A DNA stretch of 64,000 nucleotides from Torymus aiolomorphi (GCA_036365515.1 CM070875.1:8894501-8958500), one strand, 5' to 3'. Positions 1 through 10,904 are shown, counted from the stretch's first letter. The notes: generated by a model from the sequence alone, not told the origin. A program made the numbers and translations.

Positions 1-1350
1 AAAACGAGCGTATCTCATGGAAATGCTGATAGAATCGCACAAAAAAAAATCTGAGCATAGTATTTACATACACGGAGCGCCTGACAGAATTGTTTTTCCA
101 AATAAACGTTCGAATGTTTATGAATTAAATAATGAAATTGGGTTGATTTTGAGGTTCACATCGCCTTAATTTGTAATTATTATAATAATGTTGCAAATAA
201 CGTTGTTGCAGGATATATCGGATTTCGCTTTGCAGATTTCGAAGGGATTTGGAAACAACCGTTTGGGGATTTACAAACAATGATATCCTCGCTATTGGCT
301 TTAATTAACTAAAATGAATAACATCAATATCGAACAGATGAATATAAACAATACTATGTATAACAGAGATTAATAAATCGAGATCTGTTTGTATTAATAC
401 TGTGAAAGCGTATTCACTATGATATCGATAGTAAAATATTATTCTACCCATTCTACGAAAACCAATTAGTATAATGGCAATCAATCCTTCAGTCTCGTGG
501 CTTTTTGCCTACATCGTTAATAACACGGTATTTTTTCGGACGAAATGAAAAATCTACTTTCAATTTTGTCCAACTTCAACGATAAACTGGAGGAATTTTA
601 CATTGTTATCGCAGTTAGCCTCCCTCTGGGAGTAGATAAACAATATTTATTCGTAATATATCATATTTGCTTTAAAAACATACATAAACGCATTTCCGAT
701 ACCGATAAATTTTGCTCGTATACGCAGTGCGTTTATTAAAGCTACTATTCGATAAAGTTCCATTCACGTAAAAAGTAAATGAAGTGCACGAAATATCAAA
801 AGCGGCCGCGATGAAAAAAAAAAAACATTACATTCGCGAAAGTCCGTGATTTCTGTTCTCGACGGAAGTCGAATACCCAGTCGAATTAATTAGAGCGGAA
901 CTTGGGAGGATTCATCAATCATCGATAACAGAGCGGTCATGAGGGGCTTCATTTTGTAAAAGCAAAAAATATTATTCCACCGCGGTGACTCGCGTCAACG
1001 ATCGGACTGCGGAAGCCGTACGAGTGGAGCGGGGAGGAGGATCACTTGAAAAGTAAATTTCAATATTGTATAGCTCTTCTCGTAATTACATTATTAAATG
1101 GAGTTTGCATACACATACATACAATGCAGAACTTTTCGGCGTGATATTTTTGTATTCATATATATATGAAATTCATTAAAAGTACCGCGTTTGTATTAAA
1201 GTAATCGTATCAGTGTGTACTACACATAAAGAGATATTTATGAAATGCGCATAAAATACGAGAAACGAACGCGAAAAGTAATAAAGTTACATCGGTAGTT
1301 GTATTAGATTTCTTGTGAAATTCGGTACAACATGTTAAAATATTTCTCGT
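1..1350. other. AT-rich non-coding stretch, nothing recognised
   Basis: No recognisable coding sequence, RNA gene or repeat unit was found. The one ATG-initiated frame of 64 codons (545-739) is AT-biased and resembles no known family. A G-rich patch near 1015-1045 breaks the AT-rich composition. Confidence 0.6.
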
Positions 1351-2127
1351 ATATGACTAAATCCACAAAATCTTTGCACTTCTTTGTGTCACAAGACAGC
1401 CGACAATTTTTTTTAGAAGCACACTTCCCATACATAATTATTTTCGTTCTTTACACCTTAAATTATGTAAAAGTAATGTTGAAAAAATGAAAAAAGTTTT
1501 ATGACACGGTTTTATTTACTAAAAATGATTTTAAAGTAATGCTCAAAAATTACCTTTTTTCAAATGTCAGCCATTTTATCAGGAAAAATAATACGGAAAT
1601 TCTGAAGAAAGAGAATTAAAATAGAAAACGGGAGCTTTCATTTGCTTTTTTGAAAATTAAAAAATGTTGATTTCTTCGTAAGTTACGTAACTTTGAAGAT
1701 CGGCTTAAAATGCACAAAAAACGTTAAAAAACGATGAAGACCGTGAAAGGCGAGATTCTGTACATCGACGTATTATTTCCTGCATTTTAAGCTCATCTTC
1801 AAAGTTACGTAACGTTTTTTAATTTTCATAAAAAGCAAATGAAAATTCTCGTTTTCTATTTTAATTCCCCTTTTTCAGAATTTCCGTATTATTTTTCCTC
1901 ACAAAATGGATGACTTTGAAAAAGGGTCATTTTTGAGTATTTTTTAAAAATCATTTTTAGTAAACAAAACCGTGTCACAAAATGTTTTTCACTTGTTCAA
2001 CATTACTTTTACATAATTTAAGGTATAAAGAACGAATAAAATCATGTACGGGAAGTGTGCTTCTAAAAAAAATTTCCGGCAGTTTTGTGACTCAAAAAGT
2101 GTGACAGTTTTGTGGATTTACTCATAT
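1351..2127. mobile_element. Foldback (long inverted-repeat) element, 777 bp
   Basis: The two halves are reverse complements over almost their whole length. The ends read ATATGACTAAATCCACAAAA (1351-1370) and, reverse complemented, ATATGAGTAAATCCACAAAA (2108-2127). Internal blocks pair in the same nested order: the AAGTTACGTAAC segment near 1678-1692 with the one near 1801-1812, and the accompanying AAAGCAAATGAAA and ACGGAAATTCTGAA segments. The central loop is short (about 1716-1770). No transposase is encoded, so this is a non-autonomous foldback/MITE-type element. If transcribed it would form a stem of about 350 bp, a possible source of double-stranded RNA. The superfamily cannot be assigned; an ATAT/TA-type target is likely from the flanks. 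Confidence 0.85.
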
Positions 2128-2355
2128 ATTAAATGAAAATTATTGAAATATATACGTACAACGTAAATACAGACGTTCTATCTCGGATAGAAAAAAAATG
2201 TTAAAATAAATACTGCAAAAACATTGTTATACCCTGTGCGCAGTACTACTAAAGACACTGCCAACTAATTAAATGTGTAGAAGCCCTGCGCAAAACACAA
2301 CGCAGCACAGAGCGCGCAACACACAAAGCAAATATAATTATCAGTAGAAACTTAC

Positions 2356-2382
2356 GGATACGCCGGAGTCGCTGGCAGCCGA
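2356..2382 (-). CDS. Candidate 27-nt microexon of an unidentified minus-strand gene
   Basis: On the minus strand a long polypyrimidine tract (2390-2413 complemented) ends in CTTTCAG (2383-2389). Then come 27 bases of GC-rich sequence, then a consensus donor GTAAGTTT (2355 downwards). A YTNAY-type branch sequence (CTCAC) lies about 30 bases upstream of the acceptor. The 27 bases are a multiple of three and open in all three frames; one frame reads SAASDSGVS. The block is about two-thirds GC inside an AT-rich neighbourhood, as expected for an exon. In-frame microexons are typical of alternatively spliced neuronal and muscle genes in animals. The parent gene cannot be recognised from nine residues, and a chance acceptor-donor pair is possible. 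Confidence 0.42.
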
Positions 2383-3208
2383 CTGAAAGCACACAAAAAA
2401 AAAGACAACGAGTGAGCACGCATTAATTAAATGGATATAGTGAAAACAGGGACAGAGAGAAAGAGGTAGAAGTATAGAGTGAGAAATAGCAAGTGGCAAT
2501 CATCAATATTACACCGTACATAAAAAGCTTCATTTCGCGAGAAAGTGGAAAATCGAACGCGTGTAAAAGCCCGAGCGCGCGCGTGAGAGAGAGAGCTACA
2601 TTCAGCCGTTTAAAAATGAATCTCAAAGCCCCTTTGCCGCGTGAGTATATACGCGCGAGTTCGAGCGAGATAATTTTTAATTCAAAGCCGCGCAAGCGCG
2701 AGCATACGTACAGAGAGAGCTTGCCAATCGAAATAATCGAAGTGGGATAATTTAACGCGGGCGGAGTGCAGTGCGTGAACGCGGCGACTGCAAAGGTTTT
2801 GTAATGATGTCGGCTGGAGAGGGAGGGCGATTGTAAATATCCGCTGGGGAAGGAAGTTTCGGTAGTTATCGGATAATTTTAGCGAGTCACGGTTTAAATT
2901 ACCGGGATTATTGCTGTTACGGTATGCTGATTGTTCGTTAATTAAGTGAGTACGTCGATGAGAAAAATTACACTGTTGGTGAAATATTCAGGCGGATAAT
3001 TTTAGTAATTTCGGTATTAATGATGATGGATCAATTTTATATTTGTTTAATCGTTCGTGAAATACTGTTGGTTAAATTGAAGTGATTCTAACGAACCGTA
3101 TATACTTGGAGGTAATATATAAAATACTTTATACATAATTTTAATTGAATGATTGAATAATTTAATGCAAGGTATCTTTTATCTAAAACTTTTAAGAGGC
3201 TGGGTATG
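2383..3208. other. Non-coding stretch with purine-rich and CpG-rich patches
   Basis: The start holds the presumed polypyrimidine tract and branch region of the minus-strand microexon. Further on are GAGA runs (2452-2475, 2584-2594) and CpG-rich sequence (2560-2800). Open frames on both strands at 2423-2750 mirror each other across this CpG-rich block and look like compositional artefacts. Nothing else was recognised. Confidence 0.5.
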
Positions 3209-3262
3209 GAAAAGGCGAATATTCACTTTTGCTGCAAATTCAAAGTGAATGTTCGCCTTTTC
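3209..3262. repeat. Short hairpin, 21-nt arms with 12-nt loop
   Basis: The arms at 3209-3229 (beginning GAAAAGGCGAAT) and 3242-3262 (ending CGCCTTTTC) are complementary at 20 of 21 positions, with a 12-base loop. The length is close to the lower limit for a pre-miRNA, and pairing stops abruptly at the stem base. A small TE remnant or chance inverted duplication is equally possible. Strand cannot be decided. Confidence 0.7.
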
Positions 3263-3353
3263 GATGTACTAATCTTCCACCGCATATTGATCATACCCTA
3301 CCTTTTGTTATCACCTTCTCAAAGAAAAACTCATCAAATATACAAACTGCGCC

Positions 3354-3833
3354 AGTATATAAATATTAATTTATTCCATCCAAACACGCATGCATCTAAA
3401 AACACAAGCTTTAAACTATTTTCGAAACGCAGCTCCGAAAAGCAAAAACATCGCTTGGCAAACGACAGGACGCGGCGTGTTGGGTTTCGATATCATCGAC
3501 GGCTTATTCCGCGACTGTTTGCGAATGCGTTGTTTCCACAGTCTCTCTCTCTCGCTCTCTCTTTGTTGGTTTTTCACGTGTGCAACTGCATCGGTCGTTG
3601 CCGATTAAACAATCGGCGAATCACGCGTTTCGTGTAAATTTTCGCAAAAGATTAAGCGAAATGTCAGCTCTAGTGACGTTTTGTAGGATAGCGCTGTTGT
3701 TGCAGTTGCCATGTTCCGGGTTCGCGTGCGGATTCGATTAAAATTTAAACAAGAGAGGTTTAGTGATGGGGAATCATGTAGAATATGTAACTTCAGTAAA
3801 AGTATAGAGGAGACCGGGATGCATGGCTACAGA
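3354..3833 (+). promoter_or_regulatory. Candidate TATA box and 5' exon ending in a splice donor
   Basis: TATATAAAT begins at 3354, which would place initiation near 3385. About 440 bases downstream, CTACAGAG|GTAAGTTG (cut after 3833) is a near-perfect donor, preceded by an ATG at 3821 (ATGCATGGCTACAGAG). This could be a first exon with a short coding start. The intervening sequence has a CT tract (3541-3563) and no conserved protein. TATA-like strings and single donors occur by chance in a window this size, so this is only a suggestion. Confidence 0.18.
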
Positions 3834-3998
3834 GGTAAGTTGTCGCAGTGTTATTAAAATATTAATGAGTATTAAATGTTAAATTATATTACATAGCTTA
3901 CTCTGAGCTTTTATTTCATACACCTCACATTTTTTAAAATGCAATTAGCATATGCATCAATTATGTTTGAAATTACGACGGACTCTCAAAGCCACATT

Positions 3999-4514
3999 TG
4001 GCGCACTTTTTCCGGGGTAAATTGGCCCAGAGTAAATCGTGGATTCAGTCTTTTGTGCAGTCTTTTTTGTACATGAAAAGTGTACAATTAAAGAAAATTA
4101 CTTTTTTTGTGATAATTCTATCAGCTACGATTCGTAAAAAAGTTAATTTTGTTTTTTTATTTGTTTATAAATGTTCTGTTATGAAAATTGTATTAATTTA
4201 TTTATTTATCATGTGGAAATGTCGTGCGTTTAATATGAAATGTAAAAATGCACTTAAAGTATGTTTAAATTGTTTAAATTTAAATAAAAAATAATCGTAA
4301 TAAATCTGTTGGGTCAATGATTTGTCTCAAATTTCTTGTTAGTCAGCTTGCCCTAACTAAAAAGCCAACCAGCCCCGGGATAGGGGCAAATTAGTGCAAG
4401 GAAGATAAAAATTGTAGAATAGTACTTGGGGTAACTACTTTAAGTATCAATATTATGTTTTTCAAAAACCATATTTAGGAATTAGAACAAAATTATTATG
4501 TAAAAAGTGCGCCA
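3999..4514. mobile_element. Candidate TIR element with 13-bp perfect termini
   Basis: TGGCGCACTTTTT (3999-4011) is repeated perfectly in inverse orientation as AAAAAGTGCGCCA (4502-4514). GGGG-CAAATT-type strings occur in opposite orientation just inside. The interior is AT-rich, and its 98-codon frame (3998-4294) is low-complexity and matches no transposase. It is probably a decayed MITE of 516 bp; the true ends may lie slightly outside the perfect repeats. Confidence 0.4.
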
Positions 4515-5041
4515 CCTACCAGCCCCACGGTCTCCGTTACAGCTAAGAAATATGAATAAATACGGTTGAAAAAAAAGAACATATTACGTTACAGTTACCA
4601 CCTCATTGGCAGAAAATGAGCTTAGTATCGAGTAGGTATATTTTATTTGTAGCAATAAAGCACTATGTACTAAATAGTGCGAGCAGTTATAATTATAGTT
4701 AGTGGGTAACGCCAACAAATCATAATCTTTTTCGAGTAGATAATGTGACTCTTCTTCATTAATATAAGTGTATCTCTATGATTATATTTCAACGAAGATT
4801 AAAAGTTCATAAAAAAAATGCAAAAATAAAAAGAAAACAACAGCCACCGGAAAATTCAAAATTAGAATGTTTTCGCGGCGGAAGATGATCGATTAATCAC
4901 ACTCTCTTCTAACGCCTTTTTAATCTTTCACTGTCTCCCCAGCGCGCGCTTTTAACTCTTTTTTCTCGCTCTTTTTCGCGAATTCATTTTTCACTGTCTT
5001 AGTTTTCGCGTTGACCTTATTCGCCCGCTTCTAGCGCGCGT

Positions 5042-5042
<1 letters not shown>
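4515..5042. other. AT-rich non-coding stretch
   Basis: No gene, RNA or inverted repeat was recognised. The end (4900-5040) becomes pyrimidine-rich and leads into the CT microsatellite. Confidence 0.55.

Positions 5043-5085
<43 letters not shown>
5043..5085. repeat. (CT)n microsatellite
   Basis: An uninterrupted run of about twenty CT units inside a broader pyrimidine-rich zone. Confidence 0.95.
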
Positions 5086-5088
<3 letters not shown>

Positions 5089-5149
5089 GCTCCTCTCTCT
5101 CGTTTTGTTACCTATTATTCTTTATTTATTTTCGTTTTCCTTTTTCTTA

Positions 5150-5194
<45 letters not shown>

Positions 5195-5204
5195 GCTCGT
5201 CGTC
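5150..5204. repeat. (CGT)n trinucleotide microsatellite
   Basis: About fifteen CGT units, interrupted once near the end (GCTCGTCGTC). They generate an artificial poly-arginine run in one forward frame, which should not be taken for a protein. Confidence 0.95.
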
Positions 5205-5527
5205 TTCTAAATTTTTTACCCTCTCCTAAAATTGACCTTATTTACTCTACTAGTCTTATCTCGTACTCCCTCACGAACGCCCCATTTTCGTTTCTAATTT
5301 GCTCAACGTCTTTTATTATTTTCCTCCACGCTCTGTCTCAGTTTGTTACTTAATTTAGTTTTTGGCCCTCGGCTCTCTCGCTCTCATCCTTTCCTCTTCA
5401 GAAAAATCCTCTTTGCTTTTATTTTCCTCTCGTCTCTCGCGCAACCCACATTTTAAACTATAAAATTCCACTGAAATGCTGCGGAAATTCGCGTCATTTT
5501 CAGATTAGTAAATGTTTCACATCCTCC

Positions 5528-6235
5528 CTGGTAGAAATTGAAATAATTTTTTGGGTAGTAAATGGCTAATTTGAACCAAGATGGCAAAAAGTGAACTACA
5601 GTTTTCTATCATAAGTGTAACGCTTTTTTCAATGGGTCTGAAGTTTGCATCGTTGGAATGCAACGAAATAATTTTTTACGTTTGATTAAAGTTATTAAAC
5701 AATGGAAATGTTATCCAAGACTTTGTTGTAAAGTTATTTTATACTATAGAACTCGAAATATACACGAAAAAATAATATTAATTAGTTATAAATTTGAAAT
5801 AAAATAAATTATTCTTTTTATTTCGGTGCACTCAAACGTTGCAAACTTCAGTTAGTTCAGTTAGTTCAAATAGCTAACCAACGAAGTCATTCAAAATCTA
5901 GTAATAAGCGATTTGTTATGGCGATGAGTGAGACAGATAGAGACACGTGACAAAATAACGATTTTGGTTTATATCTTATAGAATAAAGCTGTAAATAGTA
6001 CAAAGAATACTAAATTGTGTTTATATCCCGATGAACTATCTCTTAAGAGTATAAGTTTTACAATATGTGATTAAATTGTTATGAAATTTTAATGTGAAGA
6101 TTTTGGGGTTAGAGCCATTCCATAAAATGAGAGAAGGTAATAGAAAAAAGCGTTACACTTGTGTCTAATAACTAGCCATTTCCAATGGCCAGTTTCTATT
6201 TTCCTAGCCATTTTTAATGGACTAATTTCTACCAG
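5528..6235. mobile_element. TIR element, ends CTGGTAGAAATT, about 708 bp, with a nested MITE
   Basis: CTGGTAGAAATT (5528-5539) is perfectly inverted at 6224-6235. Further inside, AAGTGTAACGCTTTTTTC (5613-5630) is perfectly inverted at 6143-6160, confirming a two-arm structure. A second element (5631-5857) begins directly after the left inner repeat. The outer terminus resembles the end of the foldback at 27595-27846 (CTGGTAGAAAATTGGCTAT), so the two probably belong to related families. No transposase is present. Confidence 0.75.
5631..5857 (+). mobile_element. Nested MITE, copy 1 (AATGGGTCTGAAGTTTGC family)
   Basis: The left arm AATGGGTCTGAAGTTTGC followed by a CGTTGGAATGCAACGAAA block (5631-5667) pairs with the right arm ending GCAAACTTCAGTTAGTT (5841-5857). 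The interior contains a block of the type TTATTAAACAATGG...CTTTGTTGTAAAGTTATTTTA. A second copy lies at 36952-37176 in the opposite orientation, and the interiors align, which shows mobility. It is about 227 bp long and non-autonomous, with unknown superfamily. Confidence 0.8.
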
Positions 6236-7068
6236 CTGCAACCCACATTTACCGAGGTGAGAAATTGATTGTCTTAGGAAATTAATTTTTTGTAGATAAT
6301 TGTGAGATCATGAAAACGCTCAGTTGTAGCAACCATTAACAACATACAGCGACGAGCCATTTATCATAACGATGAAATAATAATCTTATTATCTTTAACA
6401 AAAATTGCATAAGCACTTTGCATAACGTTTACGTTATGCCGAGCTATCCAATATAAATGAATATTTTAAAATACAAAATCATTCAAAGTATACATTAACA
6501 CAAATCCATCAAACGACAGGCAAGTACCTTTAAAAAAGCTTTTTAAAGCCATAACGAGAAACTAGTCATTTCTCATAACCATTTACCGACCTTTCCTCAC
6601 TCGTCCCCCCTTTTATCCACAGACTGCATTCCCATCGTGGAATTCGCTCAGATTTTTATTTACCCGGTAATCTCCCGCTAAAAATTCATAAAGCGCATTT
6701 TCGATTCGTTCTCGTGCGCCAACTGCGAAAAAGAGAGAGAGATAGATATAGAAAAAGCGCACAACTCAGGCGAGCCCGAATTCGATTCGTTTCCATCTCG
6801 GCGTATATGCAAATGCCTCCCTAAATAAGGTATCAAAGTCCTATTTCCCCAGAGTGCCTGTCTTTGTCGCTCGCGTATATGCGGCGGCAACGGCGGCGAG
6901 GCCGCCAGCCGTGCAATTCCGCGCTCGCCGAGATTCTGTCGCAGAGCCGCGGAATACAATCGCAGTTGTCCCCGGCCGCAATTTTCCTATCCCCGCGCGC
7001 GTAACTGCAAAACTAAAACGCGAGTATAGTGCGCGCCCTCCAGTTATACGTCGCTGCGGTAGGATGTA
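6236..7068. other. Non-coding; AT-rich then CpG-rich segment
   Basis: The first 450 bases are AT-rich with nothing recognised. About 6780-7060 is strongly CpG-rich and shows overlapping open frames on both strands (6678-7162), the usual signature of stop-poor composition rather than of a gene. No domain was recognised in any frame. Confidence 0.5.
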
Positions 7069-8929
7069 CACTGTAAAAAAAATCTACATTAAAATTAATG
7101 CACATGTAATGGAAGCACAATTTCAAGCAGGTACATTAAAACAATTTCATGGCGTAACTTAAATTTAATGTAAATATAACTTAAATTTAATGCAAAGTGC
7201 ATTATTTTTACTGGAAAAATTTGGCGTAGAAGTCAGTAAATTTAATGTACATGTAACGTGAATTCAATGTAATATGAATTACTTTCACGGCAAATTTCGG
7301 AGTAAGAATAATGGAATGTAATGTACATGTGATGTGAATTCAATGCAAAGTGCATTACTTTTAATGCAAATCCGCATTACAATTAATGCAAATTTACATT
7401 ACAATTAATGCAAATCCGCATTATAATTAATGCAAATCTGCATTAAAATTTATTTAAATCTTGTAATGTACTGTAAATGTACTGGAAAATTTCACCGCTG
7501 CACATTAAAAAAATTCCCGTAAACTGGAATTTCAATTGAATGCATAAAACTTAACATACACGTATTTGAAATTTCTAGTAAAAGACGTTATACTAGTCAA
7601 ATTTTACTTAGGTCAAAAAATAATTTATTTGGTTGAAAAATAATTTTTTTTTCTTTTTATTCGACCAATTATTTTTTTATTTTGTGAAAATAAAAAATTT
7701 TTACAAAATGTAATAATAATACACAGTTTGTAGTTGAAATTATTTTACTTTGATTCAAATTTATTATATATTTACTTACCTCACTTCTTTATGTTGTGCC
7801 AGCAACAATGTTAATTTATACATATAAACTTTTTAATATTATAAATTTTCGCATTTTGATTAAAGAACTTATCTCTTAAATTAATCGCATTGTTATTATC
7901 GCAGAAAAAAACTTACATAAAATTTTCGACCTAACCGGGAATCGAACCCGCAACCCTTGGATTACTACGCACGCACGCTATCCGTTACGCTATCGCTCGC
8001 TTGAAAAAGTTTGACATTTTCATCTACATAAGACATATATGCATTAATTTTACTGCAAGTTTCGGCGCGAATGTCATCGAATTTAATGTAGAAATAATCT
8101 ATATTTAATGAAACATGCTCTACTTTTACGTGAAATTACCTAAAATTTAATCCCATATGCATTATTTTTACTGCAAGTTTTGGAGCAAATGTCATGAATT
8201 TTAATGTAAAAGTAAGGGAAATTCAATGAAACGTGCATTACTTTTTTTTTACATTATAACATGAAAATCACTGAGTTTGTAACTAAAATTTAATGCAATA
8301 TTCATTACTTTTACTACAAGTTTTAGAGCGAAAATCATGAATTTTAATGTAATAGTAATGTATATTTAATGAATCATGCATTACTTTTACGTGAAATTAC
8401 GGAATCAAGGCGGTGAACTTTGTAACATAAATTTAATGCGATATTCATTACTGTTGCTGCAAATTTCGGAGCGAAGTCATGAAATTTAATGTAAAAGTAA
8501 TCTATATTTCATAAAATGTGCATTACTTCTACGTGAAATTATGAAGTGAAAGTCGTGGAATTTAATGCACAAGTAATTACTTTTACTTCAAAGTTTTGCG
8601 ATAATGTCATGGAATTTAATGTATAAATACTGTAATGTTAATGCAGATATATATTTATTTTAGGTACATGTATATTAATTATCGTGCATATGACATTGAA
8701 ATTTTTGTACATCTACCACAACTTCACTTTCAATTTTTTAAATGAAATTTCATGTACGCTTACATTACTTTTGAGTCATAATTGCACGAATTTTAATATC
8801 TGTGCATTAAATTTAATGCAAAAACAATACTTTTGTACATTGATGTACTATTTTGTTACAAGTACATTAAATTTAATGTGCTTATGTACATTAAAAGTGT
8901 ATTAATTTTAAGGACATTTTTTACAGTGA
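7069..8929. mobile_element. Large TIR element, CACTGTAAAA family, about 1.86 kb
   Basis: The left end (7069-7103) begins CACTGTAAAAAA and contains TTAAAATTAATGCAC. The right end (8897-8929), reverse complemented, begins CACTGTAAAAAATG and contains TTAAAATTAATACAC. Both flanking arms (about 7090-7480 and 8080-8890) are built from many degenerate units of the type AATTTAATGYAAA followed by TGCATTACTTTTA, in both orientations. No transposase is encoded. A 123-bp element with the same ends lies at 33959-34081. The tRNA-like block at 7929-8000 is probably a later insertion. Confidence 0.75.
7929..8000 (-). pseudogene. Degenerate tRNA-like sequence (tRNA pseudogene or SINE head)
   Basis: Read on the minus strand, TAGCGTAACGG (7992-7982) matches the pol III A box. 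GGGTTCGATTCCCGG (7949-7935) is a near-perfect B box and T-arm loop. The spacing is that of a tRNA of about 72 nt with an arginine-like D region (AACGGATAGCG). The acceptor ends do not pair and the anticodon stem is broken, so a functional tRNA is unlikely. Pol III promoter elements appear intact, which fits a tRNA-derived SINE inserted in the surrounding transposon. Confidence 0.55.
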
Positions 8930-10788
8930 TACCTCGTATAGCGTGATTTTATTTTTGTCGAAAAAAAAAGAGGCGAGAGACGATTCATGATACCAAGATA
9001 AAAAGGAATATTAAATTACGTTGAATTAGTTATTTGAGTGTATACTAAATTTTACTTTTTTTTCTGTAATGCGAACGCATGTAAATTTGAATTATTCTTT
9101 TTTCAGCGTTTCGGAATATTTAAGAAAAATAAAACGGACTCTGCAGAGAGGGAGTGAGAGAGGGAGAGTTAAATAACGCCCGCGGGGACCAGAGTGACGT
9201 CCATTACGAGTAATTCAAGCCCTGGATTACCCAAATCCATCAAGCCAGTGTAACCTGCAATCTGGATGAGAGAGGAAGTGCAGGGGGGAGTAGCAGTACA
9301 AAAAATGTTCCGACTGACGTATCTTCCGGAAACAACGCGCGGCGCGGGTCATTAGCGATGCGGGATCCGCCAAAAAACTCAATTAATTTAGAGGGGATAT
9401 TTCGTTTTGTTTGGAGCGCGGGACAGATTTCGCGAAATAAAAGTTGAAATGTTTTGAATGCAGTTTTTTTGGGTGTGACGCGTAACGAGTTGGATGGTCA
9501 ACTTTATTCGTATGAGTTGTAATGGACTAATGACGACTTCGGATTATATGGGTTCACGGTATATTTACTATTTTATATAAACGTGTATTTGATAACAAAG
9601 ATAATATTGTTAACATTAAATTTTAGATTTAATAAACCACCCATCATGAATAAGGTACGTATAGAAAGTAAAACTAGAAGTAAAAATTTTCATTTCTATA
9701 ACAACATGCCATCAGTTGTCCCCTTTAATAAAAGACGCAAATTCACTTTTCCTCCGCCCATAAATAATACATAGAATTCAATAAATTCTCCCAAATCGAA
9801 AACGAATAGACAGCATAACGAACTCATTACCCCGATTTAAAAACTCACCTCCACCAATCTTAATTAAATCCCCTCGCTCTTCCTCCTCCTCCTGCGTAAT
9901 CCATAAACAAATACGAAATTTCCATCTACCGTCGGGTACCGGACGAAAAATTCTGCTCGCACACCTCCATCCACACCACACCTCTCTCTCACTCTCGCCA
10001 TCATAACTCTTTCCCCGTCCACGACCACCGCACCGCTGCCAGCGGGCTTTTGCTCTCTTTCTCCCTCTCTCTCACGCGCTCGCATCCACGCAATCCCCAT
10101 TTAATTGGAGCGCTTCGTTAATGCCACTGCGCGCGCGCAGGGAAATGATTGAGTATTTGCCGTTTCATTTATTTTAATCCAATTGAAAACGATCTCTCTC
10201 TCTCTCGGCAGCGCGGGCTTTTTCCCCTTTGCCCACGCGCACGCGACCGCTCGTTATGCAGTCTCGCGGAGAGCTTTAACGCGGCGACACGCGAAAGAGA
10301 GAGAGAGAGGGAATTTTTCGCGGTGTAGGTTCGGTCCGTTTACGTCGTTAATATCGAGGACGAGGGGGTGCGGGCCGGAGGGGGAAGATGGTAATGGCGG
10401 GATTAACTGGGATATAAGATGCGGACGGTTGGGTGGCATGCGCGTTCGCGCAGAGTTGAAGAGGAGAGAACGGAGGAGGCTTTTGTATTGATTCGCGAAG
10501 CGCCGCTCTGCGGAATTTTCCGATCGGGATTCTTAAATGGAATTTTTTGCTATCTCCGATGAATTCGGGGATTTGTAATTCGATTTAATGTAAAATGTAA
10601 TGGCTTTACGTACGTTCGGCATGTGAACAGTGTGTTTATTTGAAAAACGATAAGTTCACTTTAATTAGTAACGTTATAAATTTGTTCCATTACAAAATTA
10701 GCTCGTTATCGTAATTAACATTCGTATTAACGTCGCCAACAAAAAAACATCCGGAAAATCTCGGAGCATTGTCAAGTTGCATGTAGTG

Positions 10789-10816
10789 AATTAATTAATT
10801 ATGTAATTAATTAATG
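10789..10816. repeat. AT-rich palindrome of TAATTA units
   Basis: Two AATTAATTAAT runs face each other around a central ATG/CAT-type step. TAATTA is the core recognised by many homeodomain proteins, so it could be a binding cluster, but simple low complexity explains it equally well. Confidence 0.5.
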
Positions 10817-10872
10817 TCTCTGAAAATTTTGCATATAAACTAATAACATTTCAGCTGCAAATCGTAATTTAA

Positions 10873-10904
10873 CGTTGTTAAATCTCAACAAAAATTTAAC
10901 AACG
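10873..10904. repeat. Small perfect hairpin, 11-bp stem
   Basis: CGTTGTTAAAT (10873-10883) and ATTTAACAACG (10894-10904) are perfectly complementary with a 10-base loop. No U-tract or neighbouring gene gives it an obvious function. Confidence 0.6.

Noticed and set aside
5087..5353. Forward frame with a long poly-arginine run
   Set aside because: The run is the translation of the (CGT)n microsatellite; flanking residues are low-complexity and match nothing.
6678..7162. Overlapping frames of 76-102 codons on both strands
   Set aside because: CpG-rich composition lacks stop codons on both strands; no domain and no splice structure.
9778..10100. Minus-strand GGAG|GTGAGT donor at about 9848 with an open frame upstream
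   Set aside because: No acceptor with a pyrimidine tract upstream; such donors are expected by chance.
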